DNA of 64,000 nucleotides from a virus: positions 62,001-126,000 of IMG/VR virus record IMGVR_UViG_3300042691_041718; one strand, given 5' to 3'. Positions within the stretch are counted from its first letter, which is position 1. Each line of letters begins with the position of its first letter. The position numbers and the translations under genes were made by a program. This document shows positions 34,184 through 42,131 of the stretch, piece by piece. The notes under the pieces are model-generated. The model was not told the DNA's origin. It ran no database searches and saw only the letters and a list, made by a program, of their open reading frames with translations.

Positions 34184-34593
34184 ATATTTATAAAATCAAC
34201 ACCAGGAATATTTTCAATTTTCTTTTGTATGTTATCCAACATCCTTAATGTATTCATAGTTGCTATTATTTTTATTTTGAAATCTTTTTCAACTTCTAAT
34301 AAATATTTTATTTTCTCAATATACGTTTTTTTATCGGTTATTTTATTTAACGAATCTACTACTACAAAGTCTAAGTCATTATTTAATAAACCACCTCTTT
34401 CCAAAACTCTATATTTAATATCCATTAAAAGACATTTATTCATTAATGTGTATTCTATTTTATTCTCTTTTAAAGATTTAATAACAGAATTATCCTTATC
34501 TAATGTCAGATATAATGATCTCTTGTTATTTTTTACTAAGTCAATTGCTAATCTTGACTTACCACTTAACATCTCACCTTGAATAATAATCAT
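34180..34593 (-). CDS. Small P-loop ATPase, RecA/thymidine-kinase-like
   Basis: A 137-residue protein. MIIIQGEMLSGKSRLAID has a Walker A (G-E-M-L-S-G-K-S) and DFVVVDSLNKI near residue 85 is a Walker B-like strand ending in Asp-Ser. KIKIIATMNT further on fits a sensor strand. A reading from a TTG at 34614 is rejected because that codon lies inside the TATATTTG promoter box; ATG at 34593 is the start. It is shorter than RecA or DnaB cores. A DNA-repair or packaging-linked ATPase is possible. Confidence 0.7.
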   Translation of the reverse strand: MIIIQGEMLSGKSRLAIDLVKNNKRSLYLTLDKDNSVIKSLKENKIEYTLMNKCLLMDIKYRVLERGGLLNNDLDFVVVDSLNKITDKKTYIEKIKYLLEVEKDFKIKIIATMNTLRMLDNIQKKIENIPGVDFINI

Positions 34594-34611
34594 AGCTTTT
34601 AATTTGAGATA

Positions 34612-34619
34612 CAAATATA
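34612..34619 (-). promoter_or_regulatory. Bacteroidetes-type promoter (TATATTTG)
   Basis: A minus-strand TAnnTTTG box 18 bases before the ATG at 34593. Confidence 0.6.
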
Positions 34620-34644
34620 AAAATAAAAACGGAAATATGAAATG

Positions 34645-34654
34645 TTTATATATA
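34645..34654 (+). promoter_or_regulatory. Late-type promoter motif, variant (TTTATATATA)
   Basis: 24 bases before the ATG of the 903-residue structural gene. Confidence 0.4.
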
Positions 34655-34678
34655 GAATATAAAATAAAATTTAAATAA

Positions 34679-37390
34679 ATGGCAAGTACACCACTTTATA
34701 AAGGATTAAAATCAAACGGAACTTCTTTTTACGCTTTTCCAGGAGCAGCAGAAGATATATCAGCTGCTTATCAAAATAGTAATTATAAAATGTATTTTTC
34801 TAAATATGTTTTATTAAACTTACCTAAAAGAAATTTAAGTGCTGGTACACAATCAAGTCAAATATATTTTGATTTTGATAGTGCTTTTAAAAAATCTCAA
34901 AATTATTCGGCTCCATCATCATTTAGTGATCAAATTGTAGAGTCTTTGAGAAATTATGTTGCTAACCAAGAAGTAGTTATAAGAGAGAGTAGATTAAATA
35001 ATACAGATTATTATTATAATACAAACTCACTCGAAACAACAACTGAAAAGTTATTTTTTAAATGGTGTAAAAAATTAAATTTAATTGATTTTGAACCTGC
35101 TATTCCTGATGATGAATACTTTAGTAATCTACCAGTATTTGAGAGAAGAAATTTAAATGATGATGAATACTTTCCTGAATATTTATGGAAAGAAAGAGAG
35201 GTTGTTGATTGGGACACTATTTCATTTTATGAAACTGGTGAGTCTGGATTTCTTAATAAATTAGAAATAGAATTTAATGGTGAAACTAACTTCAAAGTTG
35301 GTGATACTATAAGAATTTATAATGTTTCTAATTCGAGTATTTATAATAATGATTTATATAATAACGATTTATTAGATTCCGCAACAGAAGACGGTAAATA
35401 TACAAAAGTACTTAGTGTTATACCATCTAATGCTACAAGAGGTCAAAGAATCGTAGTTGATATACTGTTTTCGAACACTCAATTAGGAACTCAATCTGAG
35501 TCTTCTGGTCAAGCGGCATTGGTTTATCATAGACTTGTTCAATATATTGGTGAGATTAATGGTGTTTCAAATGTTCAAGAAGCAAATAGGTCATATACTG
35601 AAGTTTATGCTCATATTCCAGATCATACTGGAATGACACCTGATATTCTTTTCAGAACTATGTATGATACAAATTATAAACCAAATTTAACTTTCCCAAT
35701 TGTACCTAGTCAATACCAAGCTGAAATTATGGGAGCTGAGAATTTTACATCACCAATAGTAAGCTCGCCTTTAAACTATCCAGGATCTTATTTTGGACAA
35801 TTTGATACATTAGATTTCACGTATGAAACATCTACTGGTGATAGTTTAAGAAGAAGTGGTGATTATTTTGGTGTTAGTGGTGATATAAACAACCCAGTTG
35901 TAGATACATCTGGTATGGATGGTATCACATTAGATTTTAACACAAGTCACTATGTAAAAATGAATTTAGCTAATAGAGTAATTACTAACTTTGAACAGTT
36001 TAATGCTCTTGAAGTTAATAACACACCACCGGATAGTTTTGAATTTAATGCTATTTTGTGGTATTATACTGTTGAGGATGATAAAGGAAATACATTCACT
36101 AACTTATATGGAATATCATTCTTAGATAATCCAGCTAATAACTTATTACAAAGTGAAATTGGTATAAAATTCCCTACGTATAAAAAGTTAGTTTCAACTA
36201 GTGATCAAGATGGAACATCATTTGCTTTTAGTTTAAATTTAAATTTTAATATAATTAATGATAATGTTCAGGAAACATATAACCCAGAGGCAATAAATTC
36301 AATGTTTAGTATGAATTTATTTAACAAAGCTATGCAAAGACTTTCTTCTGTTAATGATTCATTTCTAAATATTTTAGTTGAACAAAATCAATTAAGAGCA
36401 GACTTACAAGATTTAAAATCTTTAATATATTCACAGTCTGATATTAATATCATTAATTCCAGAATTAATAGTTTAAATGATTTGTTAAGATTATATGCAA
36501 CTAATCAAATCGTTTCATCTGATTCAATTGATGTGACTACACTACCTGGGTCACCACCAAGTATATCATTAAATAGTATAGATCCACTTTATAATAAAAT
36601 AGATTATATAAAAACTACTGATTTATATAGCGCTACTGGTATAATACCACTAAGTTTAGATGTTCCTACAAATAAAAGTTGGTTAGTTTATATTTCTAAT
36701 AACGATGAAGTACCATTTACACTACCAAATAATGATAAATTAACTGTTTATTTGAGTAGAGATTTGGATTTCAAACAATCTGTTGAGTTTTATATTAATC
36801 CAACAATAACATCATCTCAAAATAAAAAAATGGATATTTATATAAATTCTGATATAACTGGAACAACGACTGCTCTTACACAGGTATTACTTCTTGGTAA
36901 TATAGATCTACCAGTTAGTTATAACTTAGTTAATGGATCTCAAAACTCATCTTATCTATGGAAAGATTTTAATTTTGATATTAACTTTAATGAAACTATG
37001 ACTTTAAAATCAGGTCCAGTGATTGATGTACCAATTGATGGTAGTAGTAACTTAATATACAATTCAATAAAGGCTGGTGATACACTAACTTTAAATAACT
37101 TTTTTGTTGGAACATCTTCGGTTTATGATTTTTCAGGACAATATACAGTAACAACGGTTGGTTTGACTAGCTCATATATCACATTAGATGTTAGTAATAA
37201 TTTGAGTTTAAAAAGTTTTGGTACAACAGCTTCACTACCAATGATTTTGAATAGTTCAACTGCTTCTATGTTATCTAATAAGCCATACTTTAGTTTAAAT
37301 AAAGGTAAAAAGATTATTGTTACTAGGATTTCTGAAAATTCCACAGTATTATCTGAAAGATATAGAGTAGAAATTATAGATTTAAAATAA
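34679..37390 (+). CDS. Virion structural protein (baseplate/tail)
   Basis: A 903-residue protein. The N-terminus reads MASTPLYKGLKSNGTSFYAF, followed by a domain with FFKWCKKLNLIDFEPA and YLWKEREVVDWDT. A coiled coil lies near residues 570-600 (EQNQLRADLQDLKSLIY) and the C-terminus has beta strands rich in Ser and Thr. The N-terminal block is of a kind seen in baseplate wedge-type proteins of large phages, but I cannot name a T4 counterpart. It sits between other late structural genes and has a late-type motif. Confidence 0.7.
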   Translation: MASTPLYKGLKSNGTSFYAFPGAAEDISAAYQNSNYKMYFSKYVLLNLPKRNLSAGTQSSQIYFDFDSAFKKSQNYSAPSSFSDQIVESLRNYVANQEVVIRESRLNNTDYYYNTNSLETTTEKLFFKWCKKLNLIDFEPAIPDDEYFSNLPVFERRNLNDDEYFPEYLWKEREVVDWDTISFYETGESGFLNKLEIEFNGETNFKVGDTIRIYNVSNSSIYNNDLYNNDLLDSATEDGKYTKVLSVIPSNATRGQRIVVDILFSNTQLGTQSESSGQAALVYHRLVQYIGEINGVSNVQEANRSYTEVYAHIPDHTGMTPDILFRTMYDTNYKPNLTFPIVPSQYQAEIMGAENFTSPIVSSPLNYPGSYFGQFDTLDFTYETSTGDSLRRSGDYFGVSGDINNPVVDTSGMDGITLDFNTSHYVKMNLANRVITNFEQFNALEVNNTPPDSFEFNAILWYYTVEDDKGNTFTNLYGISFLDNPANNLLQSEIGIKFPTYKKLVSTSDQDGTSFAFSLNLNFNIINDNVQETYNPEAINSMFSMNLFNKAMQRLSSVNDSFLNILVEQNQLRADLQDLKSLIYSQSDINIINSRINSLNDLLRLYATNQIVSSDSIDVTTLPGSPPSISLNSIDPLYNKIDYIKTTDLYSATGIIPLSLDVPTNKSWLVYISNNDEVPFTLPNNDKLTVYLSRDLDFKQSVEFYINPTITSSQNKKMDIYINSDITGTTTALTQVLLLGNIDLPVSYNLVNGSQNSSYLWKDFNFDINFNETMTLKSGPVIDVPIDGSSNLIYNSIKAGDTLTLNNFFVGTSSVYDFSGQYTVTTVGLTSSYITLDVSNNLSLKSFGTTASLPMILNSSTASMLSNKPYFSLNKGKKIIVTRISENSTVLSERYRVEIIDLK

Positions 37391-37405
37391 ATGTCGGTTT
37401 TATAT

Positions 37406-37416
37406 TTTAATATATA
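37406..37416 (+). promoter_or_regulatory. Late-type promoter motif TTTAATATATA
   Basis: A perfect copy 21 bases before the ATG at 37438. Confidence 0.6.
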
Positions 37417-37437
37417 CATTAAAATATAAAACTAAAT

Positions 37438-38580
37438 ATGAGTGTAGTATGTGGCGGTTCTTTATTTGGACCAAGTAGTCAATATATTAAGACAAATGGT
37501 GGTGACTTTATTGCAACTGAAGGTTCTAATATTAGAGAAAGATTGATGCTTTCTGATTTAAGAATACCTTATAAACAAATTTTAAAAAGTAGAATTATTC
37601 TTAAAAAAGGTCAAACTAATTATCTATTAAATCATTTAGGATTAGGAGATAATGCTACTTTTCTTTCTATAAAGGCTGTTTATGATGTAAAATCAAAAGT
37701 TGAAGCTGATAATTATGTTCAGTATAGTTATTATAACTACCCAGTTCAGATTTTTAGTTTTGCTCAATTATTGGTTTTAACCGGTAATTCATCAAATAGA
37801 GTTCCTCAATTATATTTGAATAACCCAAATGTTAATTATCCGGTTTATTTAGATGTCATGGTTGCTGTTATTGATGATAATTATTCGGTATTTAATGATT
37901 ATATAAATCAATCAGGAACATCATTTACTGGTTTGGAATTCACTGATATTAAATCTTATGTTGTCGGTGAATCTATTGTTATTTATGATAAAAATACAAC
38001 ACCAAGAGCACTTATTTACTTAGAATTAGTTTATATAAATTCAATAACATTAGATAGTAACTTTATTATTATAGATGATGAAAGTCAGGGTATGATATTT
38101 TTACAATTTTTAACAGAGTTTGATGCTAATCAAGCACATTCACTTCTAAATTATATTTTAGAAAATCCTACTGTTAATATTAATGATATAGATCCACTTG
38201 TGGATTCAGTACAACCGGTTATTTATTTCAATTCAAAATCTGGATCAATGGGTAGTTATATAGAATTTAATAGTGCAACTTATGGTGTTCCATATGATAC
38301 ATCATATGGTTTTACATTTTCTACTTCTATAAGTCTATCCACTTATGGAACTTCAAGTGTTATACAAAAAGATAGATTGATTGAATTGTTAATTGATCAT
38401 GTTAGTGATAATAGAGATGGTATTATAAATCTTATGGATTCAAATTTAATAATTTCAGGAGTATCAGGAATTGTTCACTCAATTACAAACATAGGTACGT
38501 ATTCTGTTACATTTAACTTCATGGATTTGGCTAAAAATAAGTTAGATCATGTATTTGTTAACTTAGATATAGTAAATTAA
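37438..38580 (+). CDS. Virion structural protein
   Basis: A 380-residue protein starting MSVVCGGSLFGPSSQYIKT, with mixed strands and helices and no recognised enzyme motif. Context (own late motif, first of three genes ending in a terminator at 40187, followed by a collagen-type fibre gene) indicates a tail or baseplate component. Possible beta-sandwich regions include YPVQIFSFAQLLVLTG and PVYLDVMVAVIDDNY. Confidence 0.65.
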   Translation: MSVVCGGSLFGPSSQYIKTNGGDFIATEGSNIRERLMLSDLRIPYKQILKSRIILKKGQTNYLLNHLGLGDNATFLSIKAVYDVKSKVEADNYVQYSYYNYPVQIFSFAQLLVLTGNSSNRVPQLYLNNPNVNYPVYLDVMVAVIDDNYSVFNDYINQSGTSFTGLEFTDIKSYVVGESIVIYDKNTTPRALIYLELVYINSITLDSNFIIIDDESQGMIFLQFLTEFDANQAHSLLNYILENPTVNINDIDPLVDSVQPVIYFNSKSGSMGSYIEFNSATYGVPYDTSYGFTFSTSISLSTYGTSSVIQKDRLIELLIDHVSDNRDGIINLMDSNLIISGVSGIVHSITNIGTYSVTFNFMDLAKNKLDHVFVNLDIVN

Positions 38581-38597
38581 AAATAATTAATAAAAAA

Positions 38598-39593
38598 ATG
38601 AGATATAGTTGGGATAAATTTTTAAGACCTTTTTCAATGAATGATGTAAATGTTCAGGTTATGAATGATGATGGAGTTGTTACTCACACCATTAACCCAA
38701 GTACAATATTAAATGTCATGGTTAATAACAACCTAGTTAAGGTTAGTTTGAAAAGTGGTAGAGTTGTTATTATACCATTTTCAACATTAAATGAGGCTAA
38801 AATGGCTCTTCCAAGAATTAAACAATTAATAAGTGATCTAAATAAGAGAACTGGTAGAAAATACCTAAATAAGTTATCCAAATCATTTTATTATCAAAGT
38901 AATATTCCGGATGGGACATATACGGATTTTATAGAACCTGGTTCATTTTGGTATGATACCGAATTTGGATTTCTATATATTTATATACTTGATAATATAT
39001 CTGGTTATAACTGGGTAACAGCGGTTGGTGAAATTGGTCCACAAGGAGATCCAGGTTTAAGTGCTTATGAGGTTTGGTTAAACGAGGGAAATATTGGATC
39101 ATTAGATACATTTTTCTCATCAATAAGTGGTACATCCGGGACTGATGGTACATCCGGAACAAGTGGTACATCCGGTGTTTCAGGAACAAGTGGTACATCC
39201 GGGACTGATGGTACATCCGGAACAAGCTATACACCAACATCCGGATCTTGGATATTATCTCCTGGTTCAAACACAGTTAGTTTTACAGTTCCAGTTGGAA
39301 ATTCATATGTTATGTGGGTTAATGGTAATATACCAAATGGTATTATTAATTGGAATGCGACGGTTACTATTTCAAATATAAATGTTCCAGTTATTGGAAA
39401 TCAATATGGTTGGTATTATTTAGCAGGAAATCAATTGGTTTTAGATTCAATACCAAGTCATATAATTGGAACATCTGGTTCTATAATCACGACCGATCCA
39501 AATCCAGTAAATAGTAATACTTTTACATTTGGAATAACTAATAATACGAGTGAAAACCAAATGGTTTATTATGGATATATAAAAGTATCTTAA
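38598..39593 (+). CDS. Tail fibre protein with collagen-like repeats
   Basis: A 331-residue protein. Residues 1-140 form a phage-attachment-type domain with an SFYYQSNIPDG and FIEPGSFWYDTEFGFLYIYI block. Then GPQGDPGLSAYEVWLNEGN is the widespread fibre linker that precedes collagen-like units. Tandem G-T-S, G-T-D and G-V-S triplets span about residues 177-205. The C-terminal 120 residues form a beta-rich tip (SWILSPGSNTVSFTVP). Trimeric collagen-like fibres in phages carry receptor-binding tips. It is second in the 37438-40156 unit. Confidence 0.8.
   Translation: MRYSWDKFLRPFSMNDVNVQVMNDDGVVTHTINPSTILNVMVNNNLVKVSLKSGRVVIIPFSTLNEAKMALPRIKQLISDLNKRTGRKYLNKLSKSFYYQSNIPDGTYTDFIEPGSFWYDTEFGFLYIYILDNISGYNWVTAVGEIGPQGDPGLSAYEVWLNEGNIGSLDTFFSSISGTSGTDGTSGTSGTSGVSGTSGTSGTDGTSGTSYTPTSGSWILSPGSNTVSFTVPVGNSYVMWVNGNIPNGIINWNATVTISNINVPVIGNQYGWYYLAGNQLVLDSIPSHIIGTSGSIITTDPNPVNSNTFTFGITNNTSENQMVYYGYIKVS
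39127..39245 (+). repeat. Collagen-like coding repeat (GGTACATCCGG units)
   Basis: Direct repeats built on GGTACATCCGGGACTGAT and GGTACATCCGGAACAAGT encode Gly-x-Ser/Asp triplets. They are locally much richer in G+C than the rest of the window. Confidence 0.8.
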
Positions 39594-39616
39594 ATAAAAA
39601 AAAATAATAATACAAA

Positions 39617-40156
39617 ATGTTAATAAGTTGGCCATTAAATAAAAACATAGGTGATATTTATACTAGTCCAAATGGATCTAAATGGAGATGGTCTGGTAAA
39701 GCATGGGTTTCTCTAAGAGAAAATCCAATTCTTGCATTGGGTCCGGCAGGAACATATGAATTCTCACACTGCCCAATGGATCCAGTTGATGATATGAGAT
39801 ATTATATTGGTAATATTCCGGATCTACCAGCTCAATCAAACGGTTCAATAAAATCAAGAAGGATTAAATCATTAATAGGAGGTTCAATTAAACATATTAG
39901 TATAATGACTCAAATTTTAGGAGAAGTTGGTAGTAATGATCCTCAAATTTTTATAATAAATAATTATACTTCTGGACAATCATCGATAGTAACTTCTAAT
40001 TATATAAATTATTCGAATAGTCAATTAGATAACTACGAATTACAAAATAAATTAGATGTTTCTATTAATGATGAATTAGAAATAATATGGGAAGTTCCTG
40101 TTTTTAGTTCAAGTCCTACTAGTGTTAGACATAATTTTATAATATCAATTGAATAA
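39617..40156 (+). CDS. Small tail fibre/structural protein
   Basis: A 179-residue protein. NIGDIYTSPNGSKWRWSGKAWVS resembles the short beta units at the base of tail-fibre proteins, which often read G-D-x-Y-x-x-P-N-G. The rest is a beta-rich sandwich (KHISIMTQILGEVG, DVSINDELEIIWEVP). It is last in the late unit and is followed by a strong terminator. A receptor-binding or fibre-tip part is likely from position and composition. Confidence 0.65.
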   Translation: MLISWPLNKNIGDIYTSPNGSKWRWSGKAWVSLRENPILALGPAGTYEFSHCPMDPVDDMRYYIGNIPDLPAQSNGSIKSRRIKSLIGGSIKHISIMTQILGEVGSNDPQIFIINNYTSGQSSIVTSNYINYSNSQLDNYELQNKLDVSINDELEIIWEVPVFSSSPTSVRHNFIISIE

Positions 40157-40159
40157 TAA

Positions 40160-40187
40160 AAAAAACCACTCATTTGAGTGGTTTTTT
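40160..40187. terminator. Bidirectional rho-independent terminator
   Basis: The stem AAAAAACCACTCA/TGAGTGGTTTTTT has a two-base loop, between convergent genes. Confidence 0.88.
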
Positions 40188-40628
40188 TTATACTTTATAA
40201 ATACCTGACTTTTTTGAAGAATCTAAAAAACGACCTACTTTTATCATTATTGGATAAGCTGGTAAATCATGAGTTGATTTATAATCAACACTATCCATTT
40301 CCCCAATACTCCAAACTAATCTAATACAATCTTTTACATTATCACTTGTAAGCCTTTCAAATATTTCACAATATCTATTATAAACTTCATTAGCAACTTC
40401 TTCAATTATTTCCGGTTCGGTAACACATCCTGGATCAACTCCTTTATCCATAGGAATTACAATACCTTCTTTAGAGTTTATATCAGAAACTAATAAATCC
40501 AATTCATCAGATAGATCTTTTGGTATAACTCTACTTATATGTAAATAATTTAACCATTCAAGTCTGTGTCCTTTTGGGAAAACAGTTTTTAGATAAAATA
40601 CACCGTACTCTTTAGTTTGATTTAACAT
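40188..40628 (-). CDS. Hypothetical protein
   Basis: A 146-residue protein starting MLNQTKEYGVFYLKTVFPKG; an earlier TTG at 40634 is less likely. There is no known domain. The N-terminal strand-turn-strand with HRLEWLNYLHISRV and a helical acidic middle give a mixed fold. Its start lies inside the last 17 bases of the HD gene, so it is co-translated with it. The terminator at 40160-40187 ends the operon. Confidence 0.6.
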   Translation of the reverse strand: MLNQTKEYGVFYLKTVFPKGHRLEWLNYLHISRVIPKDLSDELDLLVSDINSKEGIVIPMDKGVDPGCVTEPEIIEEVANEVYNRYCEIFERLTSDNVKDCIRLVWSIGEMDSVDYKSTHDLPAYPIMIKVGRFLDSSKKSGIYKV

Positions 40629-41169
40629 AGTCAATTAATTTAAGTAGGTTTTCTGTATTATGAGTATATTTATCTAATAAACTTTCTAAAAATTTCAATC
40701 TACCCATTTTATAATCTTCTTTAGGGTAAACCGAAAACTCTTCACTAATTCCGTTCTCCCACTCCAACAATTGATCAAAATCTCTTTCAACAATATTCAT
40801 ATCATAATGATTAAAAGACTCTGATAAATTAGTAGTAGAATTATGAGTTTTAGTATCTAAAATAATTTGCTTAACATCTAAAATATCTTTGTTAGTTTTA
40901 TCAACAGCGCAACTCATTAAGAAATCAGCAGAATCTTCTTCATTTGTTTTACTAATAGGATCATAAACGATATCATGAAAAAGAGCAGCTAACATAAGTT
41001 TTTCATATTCTTTTTCAGAAAACTTAGATTTATTTTCGTTGATTTGAGAAATCAAATCATTAAGATGATTTAAGTTGTGGTAGTGTCTATGTGATTCATT
41101 CCACATAGAAAGAATTGTGTTTATATCACACTTAATTCCCCACTTTTCTAATAATTGTTGTAAGTCCAT
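40612..41169 (-). CDS. HD-superfamily phosphohydrolase (COG4339-like)
   Basis: A 185-residue protein. The N-terminal signature W-N-E-S-H-R-H-Y-H-N-L-N-H-L (about 23-36), then LAALFHDIVYD (about 61-71), and a later KQIILDTKTHN match the predicted metal-dependent HD hydrolases of COG4339. The HD pair and flanking histidines would bind two metals. The substrate is unknown; nucleotides are typical of HD enzymes. It is a different HD branch from the 1920 gene. It follows the 41180 gene by 10 bases in a minus-strand operon headed by the sirtuin. Confidence 0.82.
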   Translation of the reverse strand: MDLQQLLEKWGIKCDINTILSMWNESHRHYHNLNHLNDLISQINENKSKFSEKEYEKLMLAALFHDIVYDPISKTNEEDSADFLMSCAVDKTNKDILDVKQIILDTKTHNSTTNLSESFNHYDMNIVERDFDQLLEWENGISEEFSVYPKEDYKMGRLKFLESLLDKYTHNTENLLKLIDYVKSN

Positions 41170-41179
41170 TCAGTTACTA

Positions 41180-41530
41180 TTATTTTTGATAGAAATCAAC
41201 GCCATATTTTTCAGCGATTTCTTTAGCTTTATTTAAATTTTTCTCTTCAACGAAAAATACCCATCTTGGATTTTTAACACTATATCTAAGTCTATCTTCT
41301 AATACATTCCCAGTATCAATGTCAATAAATTTAGGTGGTGTTAAAAAACCTTGATTGTGCATTAAATCCATCATATCTCGTCTAATAGAACTTGTTACTT
41401 CACTAGTAACAGAACTAACATTTACAATAACAGATGGATAGACAATCTTTTCAATACCTTTACTATTATTAAACTTTATTGGATTTATAGTAAAGTTACT
41501 AAAAGTTTCGTTAAATCGTTTAATTTTCAT
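41180..41530 (-). CDS. Small late protein with CTS-like N-terminus
   Basis: A 116-residue protein starting MKIKRFNETFSNF, a weaker version of the MK-x-x-K-x-F-x-E-A/S/T-F start shared by the late paralogs. The body is alpha/beta (PSVIVNVSSVTSEVTSSIRR, then NPRWVFFVEEKNLNKAKEIA) and resembles a small ferredoxin-like domain. A perfect late motif lies 4 bases before the ATG, although the gene sits within an operon started by a host-type promoter, so it may be expressed twice. Function unknown. Confidence 0.6.
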   Translation of the reverse strand: MKIKRFNETFSNFTINPIKFNNSKGIEKIVYPSVIVNVSSVTSEVTSSIRRDMMDLMHNQGFLTPPKFIDIDTGNVLEDRLRYSVKNPRWVFFVEEKNLNKAKEIAEKYGVDFYQK

Positions 41531-41533
41531 ATA

Positions 41534-41674
41534 CTATATATTAAAAATCTTTCTTAACTTTCTCTTTCTTATACTAACCTTTTCAAAGTTTAATATTTTC
41601 ATTTGATACTCAAAAAACGCACTAGTCATATAGCTTCTACCAACTTGTCTTGATTTTCCCAATATTACATTCAT
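41534..41674 (-). CDS. Tiny protein with P-loop-like motif and shared tail motif
   Basis: A 46-residue reading frame: MNVILGKSRQVGRSYMTSAF, then FEYQMKILNFEKV and the basic end SIRKRKLRKIFNI. The start is locked to the upstream gene by an ATGA overlap (41671-41674), which supports it being translated. The beginning recalls a nucleotide-binding loop of terminase or helicase type but is too short to be an enzyme. The end fits the shared R-x-x-K-L-x-x-I/L tail, and its last codons and stop are formed by the late promoter motif at 41535-41545. Confidence 0.5.
   Translation of the reverse strand: MNVILGKSRQVGRSYMTSAFFEYQMKILNFEKVSIRKRKLRKIFNI
41535..41545 (-). promoter_or_regulatory. Late-type promoter motif TTTAATATATA
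   Basis: A perfect minus-strand copy 4 bases before the ATG at 41530, lying within the end of the tiny upstream gene. Confidence 0.55.
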
Positions 41675-41979
41675 AAACCCAACTCAATTAATTTTATCTC
41701 TCTGATTAAAGCCGTTTTTGTATAATGATTATAATCTAAATTATATTCAGATTTTAAGTAATCTTTAACACATTCGGTATATTTACTATAAACAAAGTCT
41801 TGATAGTTATCATCACACCCCATTACTTCTTTGTAAAACATTCTTTCGAGAATTCTTTCTCTATCTCTGAGTATGGCACCTTCTTCATATCTTTGAGATT
41901 TAATAGCTTTCATCTTTTCATCTCTTAAATCTAAAATATCAATAAGTAGTTGTAACAATTTTACTTTTTCCATATCCAT
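41671..41979 (-). CDS. Small helical protein with shared C-terminal tail motif
   Basis: A 102-residue, mostly helical protein, MDMEKVKLLQLLIDILDLRD onward, with no known domain. It ends TALIREIKLIELGL, a copy of the shared tail including the LG ending. The final GGT TTA TGA again holds the ATG of the next gene, the same junction style as in the 8383-9744 run 32 kb away. The second Met (41973) is an alternative start. Confidence 0.65.
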   Translation of the reverse strand: MDMEKVKLLQLLIDILDLRDEKMKAIKSQRYEEGAILRDRERILERMFYKEVMGCDDNYQDFVYSKYTECVKDYLKSEYNLDYNHYTKTALIREIKLIELGL

Positions 41980-42131
41980 TCAATAATCTTTTTTCTTCTC
42001 TGAGAAATTCTCACTAAATACATCTTTTTAAGCATTACCTCAGTCTCCTCAACCAGTTTTTTCATTTTTTCATTATGAAAATCTTTTCTTCTTTCTGATA
42101 AATAAGTATCCACATCCTTAACCTTAAACAT
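41961..42131 (-). CDS. Tiny basic helical protein
   Basis: A 56-residue reading frame, MFKVKDVDTYLSERRKDFHN onward, ending RRKKIIEWIWKK. It overlaps the end of the sirtuin gene by 8 bases and the next gene by 19, filling what would otherwise be the only sizeable gap in the operon. It is strongly basic and helical. No homology recognised; coding status rests on position and uninterrupted frame. Confidence 0.45.
   Translation of the reverse strand: MFKVKDVDTYLSERRKDFHNEKMKKLVEETEVMLKKMYLVRISQRRKKIIEWIWKK

Noticed and set aside
34594-34614. TTG start of the small ATPase gene
   Set aside because: It lies within the minus-strand TATATTTG box; ATG at 34593 directly precedes the P-loop strand.
39127-39245. 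Short direct repeats resembling a CRISPR array
   Set aside because: They lie in frame inside a fibre gene, encode Gly-x-Ser triplets and have no unique spacers.
41534-41674. Terminase large-subunit fragment
   Set aside because: Only the first 15 residues recall a nucleotide-binding loop; 46 residues with a coupled start and tail motif look like a small gene of its own.
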